DNA of 64,000 bases from JBBSAT01 sp046351235 (GTDB taxonomy: Bacteria > Myxococcota_A > Polyangia > Polyangiales > Sandaracinaceae). The first letter of the stretch is position 1. Each line of letters begins with the position of its first letter. The translations under genes and the position numbers were made by a program. The stretch is taken from NCBI GenBank assembly GCA_046351235.1, contig JAXLYV010000008.1, positions 186,001 to 250,000 of the forward strand, read 5' to 3'. The notes beneath the pieces were generated by a model that was not told the origin of the DNA, made no database searches, and saw only the letters and a program-made list of their open reading frames with translations. Shown here one piece after another: positions 33,085 to 40,134 of the stretch.

Positions 33085-33887
33085 CTGAGGGACTTCTTCT
33101 CTCCGCGCCCGCGCGGCCGAGCCGCGGGGCGCTCTGCCGCGCGGGCCTCGGCGACGAGCGCCTCGAGCGTCGGCAAGAGCATCTTGCGGCGCAGGAGCAC
33201 CACCAGCTTCTCGCTGAGCTCGGTCGCCGCCTCGGTCAGCTCCGGGAGCTTCTCGCCCGCGCGGGGCAGCACGCCTTGGCGGAACACCTGGAGCTCGGCC
33301 CGCACGAGCGCGCCGAGCGCCTGCGCGTACTCGCCGAGCACCTCGAGCGGGAGCATCTCGGGGTCGAGGCCGGCCTTCCGCGCCGCGCCGAGCACCCGCA
33401 GGATCTCGAGGTCGTCGCCCTCGAAGACCTCGCGCGCGCCGTCGCGTCGCGCACGCACGAGGCCCAGGCGCTCGAGCCACGCGAGCTGCTCGGAGGGAAG
33501 GCCCGCGCGCACGAGCTCCGCGCGCGTGCGCCGATCGGGCTTGGGCTCGTGCGCGAGCACCCGCGCGATGGACGCAGCGACCGTCTCGTCGGGATCGGCC
33601 TCGGCGCCGTCGAGCACGTCGCGGATGACCTTCAGCGGCAGAAAGCGCGTGCGCTGCAGCTGCTTGATGCGCTGCACGCGATCGACCGCCGACACGTCGT
33701 AGTACGCCATGTTGCGCCCGGTACGCGTGGGCTCGGGGAGCAGGCCCGCATTCACGTAGTGCTTGATGGTCGCGGCGGGGACCCCGCTCATGCGCGCGAG
33801 CACCGACATCTTCACGCGGCGCGCAGGCGGCGCCGCGACGGTGGGGGACGGTGCCGCCGAGGCACGCGCGCGTCGCGTAGGCGCCAT
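33078..33887 (-). CDS. MerR-family transcriptional regulator
   Basis: Regulator of 269 residues. After a 26-residue basic/Pro N-terminus, the MerR winged helix begins VKMSVLARMSGVPAATIKHYVNAGLLPEP with the wing in RTGRNMAYYDVSAVDRVQRIKQLQR. A long C-terminal domain (about residues 110-240) is predicted helical, larger than in metal-sensing MerR proteins and without their Cys pattern, so a small organic or acyl effector is more likely. Its ATG overlaps the stop of the upstream esterase gene (TGATG), so it is expressed with the esterase, and a large palindrome lies upstream of the operon. Autoregulation is likely. Confidence 0.88.
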   Translation of the reverse strand: MAPTRRARASAAPSPTVAAPPARRVKMSVLARMSGVPAATIKHYVNAGLLPEPTRTGRNMAYYDVSAVDRVQRIKQLQRTRFLPLKVIRDVLDGAEADPDETVAASIARVLAHEPKPDRRTRAELVRAGLPSEQLAWLERLGLVRARRDGAREVFEGDDLEILRVLGAARKAGLDPEMLPLEVLGEYAQALGALVRAELQVFRQGVLPRAGEKLPELTEAATELSEKLVVLLRRKMLLPTLEALVAEARAAERPAARPRGRGEKKSLSG

Positions 33888-35002
33888 CAGGGACCGACCG
33901 TCGCGGCGCTGCTCGGAACCGAGCTCCCGGTGAGCCACGCCGCCATGTCCGCCTCGCCGCGCAGATGATAGCGCACGAACGCGACGCTCATCGCACGGAT
34001 GTCGGCGCGCAACACGTCGACGTTCGCCGGCTCGCGCGCGCAGAAGGTGCCGGCCGAGCCGCCCCCGTCGTCGGTGAAGGTCATGTGGACCGCGTCGGCG
34101 AAGGTCCACTGGACCGCCCACGACGAGGTGAGCGCGCCGTAGATCGTCGTGTAGTTCTGGGCCGTCGGCGCGCAGGGCATGAAGCCACCGGTGGCGTCGT
34201 TGGTCTCCCCCATCACGCCGACCGGGATGGTGAGAGCGGCAGCACCGATCCGCGCGTCGGGGCAGCTCGCGCTGTAGGGCGAGCCGGGGCCGCAGCCGTT
34301 GACGGGATCGAGCAGCAGCGCCGCCGTCACGCGCGCGTCGGCCGCCGCGGCCAGCACGGCAACCTTGCCGCCGCGGCTGTGCCCCATCACGGCGATGTGC
34401 GCGCCGTCGACGCTGGCCGCGAAGGGAGCGTCCGAGAGGGCCCAGTCGATCGCGCGGATCATCGCGTCGCGCTCGTCGATGTTCGTGGGGCCCCCGATCA
34501 GGCCGCTGCGCGTGTCGACGCCGAGCACCACGAAGCCGTGCGTGGCGATGCGCTGGAGCGTGGTCGCGTAGTTGGCGCTGGAGAGCTGGAAGCCGTGCTT
34601 GAAGACGACGAGCGGCACGCGCGCTCCGGCGCCCAGGGTCGGTACGTACGCGACGACGGTCGAGCCCGTTCGCATCGTGCTGGTGCGCGTGACGACGTAG
34701 GGGCCTGCGCTGTCGGGCCCACCGGGCGTGACGGTGCCTGCGTCGTCGCCGGGCGTGACCGCGGCGTCGTCGCCCGGGAGGACCGCAGCGTCGTCGCCTG
34801 GCTGCGTGCCGGCGTCGTCGCCGGTCTGCGTGCCCGCGTCGTCCCCGGGCACGACCGCGGCGTCGACGCTCGCGGAGCCCGAGTCGACGGGGTTGCCACC
34901 CGCATCGCGATCGCCGGGGCTCGACGTCGTGGTGGAGCCGCAGCCCGTGAGCGCGAGGCCCGCGAGGACGAGGACGAGAAGAAGCAGCGCCGGACGTCGC
35001 AT
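33887..35002 (-). CDS. surface lipoprotein esterase, chlorophyllase/PETase-like alpha/beta hydrolase
   Basis: Alpha/beta hydrolase of 371 residues. It has a lipoprotein signal (LAGLALTGC), then a flexible linker of about 80 residues made of eight-residue GDDAGTxx repeats, then the hydrolase fold: VPLVVFKHGFQLSSANYAT (oxyanion region), the nucleophile elbow GHSRGGKVAV, LDPVNGCGPG, and a late His in DAVHMTFTDD. GHSRGGK and LDPV are characteristic of the chlorophyllase-type lipase fold. Substrates in this group include esters and polyesters. Cys residues in the core (NGCGPGSPYSASC, FMPCAPTA, TFCAREP) suit an extracellular disulphide-bonded enzyme. It is coupled to the MerR regulator downstream. 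Confidence 0.82.
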   Translation of the reverse strand: MRRPALLLLVLVLAGLALTGCGSTTTSSPGDRDAGGNPVDSGSASVDAAVVPGDDAGTQTGDDAGTQPGDDAAVLPGDDAAVTPGDDAGTVTPGGPDSAGPYVVTRTSTMRTGSTVVAYVPTLGAGARVPLVVFKHGFQLSSANYATTLQRIATHGFVVLGVDTRSGLIGGPTNIDERDAMIRAIDWALSDAPFAASVDGAHIAVMGHSRGGKVAVLAAAADARVTAALLLDPVNGCGPGSPYSASCPDARIGAAALTIPVGVMGETNDATGGFMPCAPTAQNYTTIYGALTSSWAVQWTFADAVHMTFTDDGGGSAGTFCAREPANVDVLRADIRAMSVAFVRYHLRGEADMAAWLTGSSVPSSAATVGP

Positions 35003-35016
35003 GGAGCCCCCCGATC

Positions 35017-35043
35017 AAAGTGAGAAGTCGTACTTCTCACTTT
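35017..35043. promoter_or_regulatory. 27-bp palindrome, candidate MerR operator
   Basis: Perfect inverted repeat: AAAGTGAGAAGT (35017-35028), CGT centre, ACTTCTCACTTT (35032-35043). It starts 15 bp upstream of the esterase ATG, within the likely promoter of the esterase-MerR operon, and is very AT-rich for this genome. MerR proteins bind such dyads between the -35 and -10 boxes. A T-run follows on the + strand, but there is no + gene upstream that would use it as a terminator. Confidence 0.65.
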
Positions 35044-35171
35044 TTGCGGACGGGATCAACGGCACGCGCGCCCGGGCTCGTGCGGGCGCTCACGGGGACC
35101 GGTGTGCGTCGTGCCGCGAGCGCGCAGAAAGCCTGAATGGACTGGGCTCGGGCCCACCCCGACCTCCCGCG

Positions 35172-36170
35172 TCAGCGCGTGATGCCGATCGCCGCGCGCA
35201 CACGCGCGAGGGTGCGCCGCGCGATGACGCGCGCCTTCTCGGCGCCCTCTTCGAGCAGGGCGTCGAGCTTGGCCTCGTCGGCGCGCAGCGCTCGGTAGAT
35301 CTCGCGCTTGGGGCCGAGCTCGCGCTCGAGGGCCTCGTAGAGGTCCTGCTTGGCGTGGCCCCAGCCGTACGCGCCGCCGGCCGCGAGCTTCTCACGCATC
35401 GCCTGCACCTCGGGCTCGGTCGCGACCAGCTTGTAGAGCTCGAACACGGTCGTGCCGTCGCTCGGCTTGGGCGCCTCGAGCGGCTCGCTCCCGGTCACGA
35501 ACTTCATCACCGTCTTGCGCAGCGCCTTGGCCTCGTCGAAGAGCGGGACGCTGTTTCCCTGGCTCTTGCTCATCTTCTTTCCGTCGAGCCCCGGCACGAG
35601 CGGCGCGTCCGAGAGGTGCACCTCCGGAACCACGAGAGTGCCCGCGCCCCACAGGTGGTTCACCCGCTCGGCCATGTCGCGCGCGATCTCGACGTGCTGC
35701 CGCTGGTCCTGACCGACCGGCACGACGTCGCAGTCGTAGAGCACGATGTCGGCCGCCATCAGCACCGGGTAGTAGAAGACGCCGGCGTTCGGCGCCTCGC
35801 CCGCATCGATCGCCGCCTTGTAGGCGTGCCCGCGCTCGAGCTGCCCCGTCGCCACGACGCACGAGAGAACCCAGGCGAGCTCGAAGACCTCGGGGATCGC
35901 CGACTGCCGATAGAGGATCGTGCGCGACGGATCGAGCCCGCACGCGAGCCACGTCGCCGTCACGTCGTACACCGAGGCGTGGAGCGCCTTCGGATCGCGC
36001 ATCGTGGTGAGCGCGTGGTAGTCGGCGATGAAGTACATCCCGTCGAACGCGTCGGCCAGGCGCAGCGCCGGGCGGATCGCGCCGAGGTAGTTCCCCAGAT
36101 GAGGCGCCGAGTGGGTCGGCTTGACGCCGGTGAGGGAGACCTTCTTCTTGCTCTCGCGCGGTTCGGTCAT
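35172..36170 (-). CDS. trpS: tryptophanyl-tRNA synthetase
   Basis: Class I aminoacyl-tRNA synthetase charging tRNA-Trp, 332 residues, the normal length. The HIGH-like signature is THSAPHLGNYLGAI (residues 18-31), the KMSKS loop is DGKKMSKSQGN, and the tryptophan site region includes YHALTTMRD and PVGQDQRQHVEIARDMA. Essential housekeeping gene. It follows the PHB-depolymerase-like gene by 7 bp on the same strand, but the esterase-MerR operon downstream has its own palindrome-bearing promoter region. Confidence 0.97.
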   Translation of the reverse strand: MTEPRESKKKVSLTGVKPTHSAPHLGNYLGAIRPALRLADAFDGMYFIADYHALTTMRDPKALHASVYDVTATWLACGLDPSRTILYRQSAIPEVFELAWVLSCVVATGQLERGHAYKAAIDAGEAPNAGVFYYPVLMAADIVLYDCDVVPVGQDQRQHVEIARDMAERVNHLWGAGTLVVPEVHLSDAPLVPGLDGKKMSKSQGNSVPLFDEAKALRKTVMKFVTGSEPLEAPKPSDGTTVFELYKLVATEPEVQAMREKLAAGGAYGWGHAKQDLYEALERELGPKREIYRALRADEAKLDALLEEGAEKARVIARRTLARVRAAIGITR

Positions 36171-36177
36171 CGTCTCG

Positions 36178-37368
36178 TCAGGGCAGGGTCTGGAAGAAGT
36201 CCCACATCGCCTCGCCGGCGCTCGGCCACACGGCGTGGCCCATGCCGGCGATGGCGCACCACGCGACCCCGTGCGAGCAGCCGTCGTACGTCACGCAGGG
36301 AGTGATCGGACCGTCCGTCGTCGTCGCGTCGCAGCTCGCCGTGGCGAGGTAGTTGTCGCGAACGCTCTGGCCATCGGCGAACGACACGCCGCTGGTCGTG
36401 TCGCTCTGGCCCCAGACGAAGAGCGCGTCCGGGAGCACGCAGCTGACGCCGCCCTCGGCGGTGTACGTGAACTCGGGGTTTCCACCCGCATCGTCGACCG
36501 AGTAGAGCGTGCCGGAGTGCAGGCCGAGCCCGCGGATCACGCTCGGGCCGAGCAGGCAGCCGAGCGCGTTCGCCATCGTCGCGCCACCGCTGAAGCCGGT
36601 GACCATCACGCGCGTCGTGTCGATCGAGACCTCGGCGGAAAGGGCCGCGATCACGTCGGTCACGAACTGCGCTTCGCGCGTGCGCCCGTCGTGGGTCCAG
36701 TACTCGAACGAGCCACCTGGCGCGTCGGGGTAGACGTAGACCGCGCCCGCCGCCGGCCCGTGGGCTTCGAGCCCGAGGGACGTACGGATCCCCGCACCCG
36801 TGCCTCCGTCGCCGTGCAGCGCGAAGACGAGCGGGAGGCCGCTGCGGCTCGCGACGTCGCTCGGCGCCGCGAGCAGGTACGTGCGCGAGATGCCGCTCGA
36901 GACGATCGTGCGCGTGTCGGTCACGTACGAGGCGGGCGGGAGCGCGGCGTCCGCTCCGCTGCTCGCATCGTCCGCGCCGCTGCCCGCATCGTCCGCTCCA
37001 GTGCCCGCGTCGGTCCCCGCCCCCGCGTCCCCGCCCCCACCCGCGTCGGGGCGCGGCGTGCCGGTGCAGCCGTCGGCGAACACGAACGGATCGCACGTGG
37101 TGAAGGGATAGGTGCGGGTGGCCGCGCCGTCGACGGTGCAGCTGCAGGTCTGCGCGGTGCAGGTCGCCTGGATCAGCTCTCCGCGGCAAGGCAGCGAGCA
37201 CTCGCACGCGGCGGTCGTCGTGGTGCGGCAGGTCGCGTAGCAGTCGGGCGCCGCGTCGGTCCCGGGCGCCGGGCCACCGTCGCCACCGGTCCCTCCGTTC
37301 GAACAGCCGACGGCCGAGAACGCGCCCGCGAAGAGCGCGCCCATCACGATCCCGCGAGTCGCCGTCAT
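36178..37368 (-). CDS. surface lipoprotein esterase, PHB depolymerase/LpqC-like
   Basis: Extracellular esterase of 396 residues. It has a lipoprotein signal (FAGAFSAVGC), a Cys-rich segment (CYATCRTTTTAACECSLPC, residues 43-61) and a Gly/Asp/Ala linker (AGAGTDAGTGADDAGSG). The catalytic domain of the polyhydroxybutyrate depolymerase/feruloyl esterase (LpqC) type follows: LVFALHGDGGTG (oxyanion), the nucleophile Ser in VTGFSGGATMAN, and the His in GMGHAVWPSAG near the C-terminus. Such enzymes cleave polyesters or ester-linked carbohydrate. The start lies one base after the thiolase stop, and trpS follows, so the gene sits in a long minus-strand run. It shares the linker style with the esterase at 33887. 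Confidence 0.85.
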   Translation of the reverse strand: MTATRGIVMGALFAGAFSAVGCSNGGTGGDGGPAPGTDAAPDCYATCRTTTTAACECSLPCRGELIQATCTAQTCSCTVDGAATRTYPFTTCDPFVFADGCTGTPRPDAGGGGDAGAGTDAGTGADDAGSGADDASSGADAALPPASYVTDTRTIVSSGISRTYLLAAPSDVASRSGLPLVFALHGDGGTGAGIRTSLGLEAHGPAAGAVYVYPDAPGGSFEYWTHDGRTREAQFVTDVIAALSAEVSIDTTRVMVTGFSGGATMANALGCLLGPSVIRGLGLHSGTLYSVDDAGGNPEFTYTAEGGVSCVLPDALFVWGQSDTTSGVSFADGQSVRDNYLATASCDATTTDGPITPCVTYDGCSHGVAWCAIAGMGHAVWPSAGEAMWDFFQTLP

Positions 37369-37369
37369 G

Positions 37370-38554
37370 TCACTTCGCGAGCTCGAAGAGACCGGCCGCG
37401 CCCTGACCGCCGCCGATGCACATCGTGACGATGCCGTAGCGACCGCCGCGGCGCTTGAGCTCGTGGAGCAGCGTCGCCGTGAGCTTGGCGCCCGTGCAGC
37501 CGAGCGGGTGGCCGAGCGCGATCGCGCCGCCGTTCACGTTCAGCTTCTCGTCGGGGATCCCGAGCTCGCGCGCGCAGTAGATCGACTGCGACGCGAACGC
37601 CTCGTTCATCTCCACGAGGTCGATGTCCTTCATCGTGAGGCCCGTCTTCGCGAGGAGCTTCTGCACGGCGGGCAGCGGCCCGATGCCCATGATGGCCGGA
37701 TCGACGCCGACGGTGACGAAGTGGCGGAACCAGCCGAGGGGCTTCACGCCGAGCTTCTGGGCCTTGGCCTCGCTCATCACGATCGCGGCGGCCGCGCCGT
37801 CCGAGAGCGGCGAGGCATTGCCGGCCGTGACCGAGCCCTTCGCGCTGAACGCCGGCTTGAGCGCGGCGAGGCCCTCGGCCGTCGTGTCGGGGCGCGGCAG
37901 CTCGTCGCGCACGAAGGAGAACTTCTGGCGCTCCTCGTCCTTGCCGTCGACGTGCGCGCTGAACTTGATGCCGTGGACCTCGACGATCTCGGCCTCGAAC
38001 TTCTTCTTCTCGATCGCCTCGGCCGCCTTCTTCTGGCTCGCGAGGGCGAACGCGTCCTGCTGCTCGCGCGTGATGCCGAACTTGGCCGCGACGTTCTCCG
38101 CCGTGATGCCCATCGGCGTGTACACGGCCGGGAAGTCGCTCATCACCTCGGGCGAGGCGCTGAGCTTGTAGCCGGTCATCGGCACCATCGTCATCGACTC
38201 GACGCCGCCCGCGATCACGGTGTCGCTCGAGCCGACGAGGATCTCGCCCGCCGCCATCGCGATCGCCTGCAAGCCCGAGCTGCAGAAGCGGTTGATCGTG
38301 ACGGCGCCGGAGCTCTCCGGGAGCCCCGCGAGCAGCCCGACCGGCCGCGCCACGTTCAAGCCCTGCTCGCCCTCGGGCATCGCGCAGCCGAGCACGAGGT
38401 CCTCGACCTCTTCGGCCTTCACGCCCGGGTTGCGCGCCATCAGGCCGCGGATCACCTCGGCCGCCAGCTCGTCGGGGCGCCGCAGCGCGAGCGAGCCCTT
38501 CGTTGCACGACCCACCGCCGAGCGAACCGCATCCACGATCACGACGTTCGTCAT
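37370..38554 (-). CDS. acetyl-CoA acyltransferase (thiolase, FadA type)
   Basis: Thiolase of 394 residues that cleaves 3-ketoacyl-CoA in beta-oxidation, or condenses acetyl-CoA in the reverse direction. The nucleophile Cys is in NRFCSSGLQAIAMAAGEI (about residue 91), the GHPLG motif with catalytic His is in NGGAIALGHPLGCTGAK, and the second Cys is in VTMCIGGGQGAAGLFE. The start ATG at 38554 gives the family N-terminus TNVVIVDAVRSAVG. It belongs with the FadN-like gene 1.6 kb away on the same strand, though two + strand genes intervene. Confidence 0.94.
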   Translation of the reverse strand: MTNVVIVDAVRSAVGRATKGSLALRRPDELAAEVIRGLMARNPGVKAEEVEDLVLGCAMPEGEQGLNVARPVGLLAGLPESSGAVTINRFCSSGLQAIAMAAGEILVGSSDTVIAGGVESMTMVPMTGYKLSASPEVMSDFPAVYTPMGITAENVAAKFGITREQQDAFALASQKKAAEAIEKKKFEAEIVEVHGIKFSAHVDGKDEERQKFSFVRDELPRPDTTAEGLAALKPAFSAKGSVTAGNASPLSDGAAAAIVMSEAKAQKLGVKPLGWFRHFVTVGVDPAIMGIGPLPAVQKLLAKTGLTMKDIDLVEMNEAFASQSIYCARELGIPDEKLNVNGGAIALGHPLGCTGAKLTATLLHELKRRGGRYGIVTMCIGGGQGAAGLFELAK

Positions 38555-38631
38555 GGGCGGCAACGTAGCGCAGGTCGCGAAGAAGTGCTGCGCACTTCGC
38601 ACGAGCGCCGCCCGTCTGTTAGGAGGGCCGG

Positions 38632-39417
38632 ATGGCTGCTCCCCGACGCCGATCCCGTGCCCTGCGCGTGGTCGGGATCGTGCTCGTCTCGCTGGTGCTG
38701 CTCGTGGCGGGCCTCGGATACAGCACCTTCGGGGGACTCGCCGCGATCGAGGACGGCGAGCACGTCGGCGCGACCGTGGAGATCGTGCAGGACGGCTACG
38801 TGAGCGCCGCGATCGTCGACCTGGGCGAGGGGCACGTCGCGCTCGTCGACTGCGGCAACGATCCCGCGGCCGCGTCGATCCTGCGCGCGCTCGCTCGTCA
38901 CCATCTCGGGCCCGACGACGTCAGCACGATCCTGCTGACGCACGGTCACCGCGATCACGTGGCGGGCTGCGCGCAGTTCCGCCACGCCGACGTCTACGCG
39001 CTCGCCGCCGACGTGGCGCAGGCCGAGGGCCACGAAGGCCCGCGCGGGCCGATCGGCTGGGTCGCGAGCGCCTCGCCCACCGGGCTGACGGTCGACCATC
39101 CGCTCGAGGACGGCGCAACCGTTCGCCGCGAGAACGCCGAGATCGAGGTGTTCGCCGTGCCGGGGCACACGGCCGGCAGCGCGGCGTACCTCGTCGACGG
39201 TGTGCTCTTCGTCGGGGACAGCGCCTCGCTCACGAGCGAGGGCACGCTGGTCGCGGCGCCGTGGATCTTCACCGAGGACCAAGCGCAGAACGTCGCGTCG
39301 ATGCACGCGCTCGCCGATCGCCTCGAGCACGAGCACGCCCTCGTGACGGCCATCGTCACGGCGCACAGCGGCGTCGTGACCGAGGGCGATCCGCTCGCCC
39401 TCCTGCGCGGGATGTGA
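38632..39417 (+). CDS. membrane-anchored metallo-beta-lactamase-fold hydrolase
   Basis: MBL-fold hydrolase of 261 residues with one N-terminal transmembrane helix (RVVGIVLVSLVLLVAGLGYS), so the catalytic domain is probably extracytoplasmic. The metal motif is LTHGHRDHVAGC (HxHxDH), followed by a GHTAGSAAYLVDG histidine and GDSASLTSE. Substrates of such glyoxalase-II/lactonase-like proteins vary from thioesters to lactones. Divergent from the thiolase by about 77 bp. A role in acyl-thioester or lactone turnover would fit the neighbourhood but is unproven. Confidence 0.85.
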   Translation: MAAPRRRSRALRVVGIVLVSLVLLVAGLGYSTFGGLAAIEDGEHVGATVEIVQDGYVSAAIVDLGEGHVALVDCGNDPAAASILRALARHHLGPDDVSTILLTHGHRDHVAGCAQFRHADVYALAADVAQAEGHEGPRGPIGWVASASPTGLTVDHPLEDGATVRRENAEIEVFAVPGHTAGSAAYLVDGVLFVGDSASLTSEGTLVAAPWIFTEDQAQNVASMHALADRLEHEHALVTAIVTAHSGVVTEGDPLALLRGM

Positions 39418-39517
39418 GCCAGCGCGCGTTGGCGTGGGGAACGTCCCAGGCGGAGCGGGCCGCGAGCGACGAGCGCGTCCGACGCCCCGGATCGAAGCTC
39501 CGGTTCGTCGTACTAGG

Positions 39518-40060
39518 ATGACGACGATGCAGTACCTGCCGCAGACCGCCGCGAGGCGCCCTTCCACCACGGACGCCGACGCGATCGCGCGCCGGGCCGC
39601 AGAGCGCAACGGCGCGGTCCTGCTCTGGTGGATCATCGGCGTGAGCGTGGGCTGCATCCCGCTCGCCATCCTCGGCGTGGTCGGGATCGGGGAGGCGGCG
39701 ATGCTCGGCCGCGACCCTGATCCGAGCGCCGTGCTCTTCGCCGTGCTCCCGACGGCGGGCCTCTTCGTGCTCGCGCTCGCCGCCATGGTGGGGCTGATCC
39801 AGCTGGCGATCTTCCTCCATCGCCGCGCGACCTACGAGAGCGTGATGCGCATGCTGTCCGAGGGCGCACCGCACGTGGGCCGCATCGTGCAAGCGCGCCG
39901 CGTGTCGATGACGCAGTCGCGCGTGAGCGTGCAGGGCACGACGTTCACGCCCTTCGACGAGCTCCTCGTCACGAACATGGCCGACGCCGCGCTCTACGGC
40001 CGCGAGGTCACCGTGTACACGCGCCCCGGCGCGCGACCGATGATCCTGCCGTTCGACTGA
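39518..40060 (+). CDS. two-span membrane protein, unknown
   Basis: Protein of 180 residues with two transmembrane helices (VLLWWIIGVSVGCIPLAILGVVG and LPTAGLFVLALAAMVGLIQLAIFL, about residues 35-110) and a C-terminal cytosolic beta-rich part (GRIVQARRVSMTQSRVSVQGTTF and EVTVYTRPGARPMILPFD). I do not recognise a family. The ATG at 39518 or, with AGGA eight bases upstream, the ATG at 39527 can start it. It is followed by a strong intrinsic terminator. Confidence 0.6.
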   Translation: MTTMQYLPQTAARRPSTTDADAIARRAAERNGAVLLWWIIGVSVGCIPLAILGVVGIGEAAMLGRDPDPSAVLFAVLPTAGLFVLALAAMVGLIQLAIFLHRRATYESVMRMLSEGAPHVGRIVQARRVSMTQSRVSVQGTTFTPFDELLVTNMADAALYGREVTVYTRPGARPMILPFD

Positions 40061-40082
40061 CGGCTCCGTCTCGCACACGAAG

Positions 40083-40112
40083 AAGGGCAGGAGCCATCGC
40101 TCCTGCCTTTTT
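40083..40112. terminator. intrinsic terminator with U-tract
   Basis: Perfect nine-base stem GGCAGGAGC (40086-40094) and GCTCCTGCC (40099-40107), loop CATC, followed by TTTTT (40108-40112). An AAG before the stem pairs with the T-run, extending it. This is the clearest rho-independent terminator in the window. It serves the + strand membrane protein; on the other strand the mirrored sequence ends CTTCTT, so it may also stop fadN transcription. Confidence 0.9.
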
Positions 40113-40134
40113 CGGATCCGCCCGAGAGCGCCCG

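Noticed and set aside
35017..35043. Palindrome as an intrinsic terminator
   Set aside because: Its T-run suits + strand termination, but both flanking genes are on the minus strand, so an operator is more likely.
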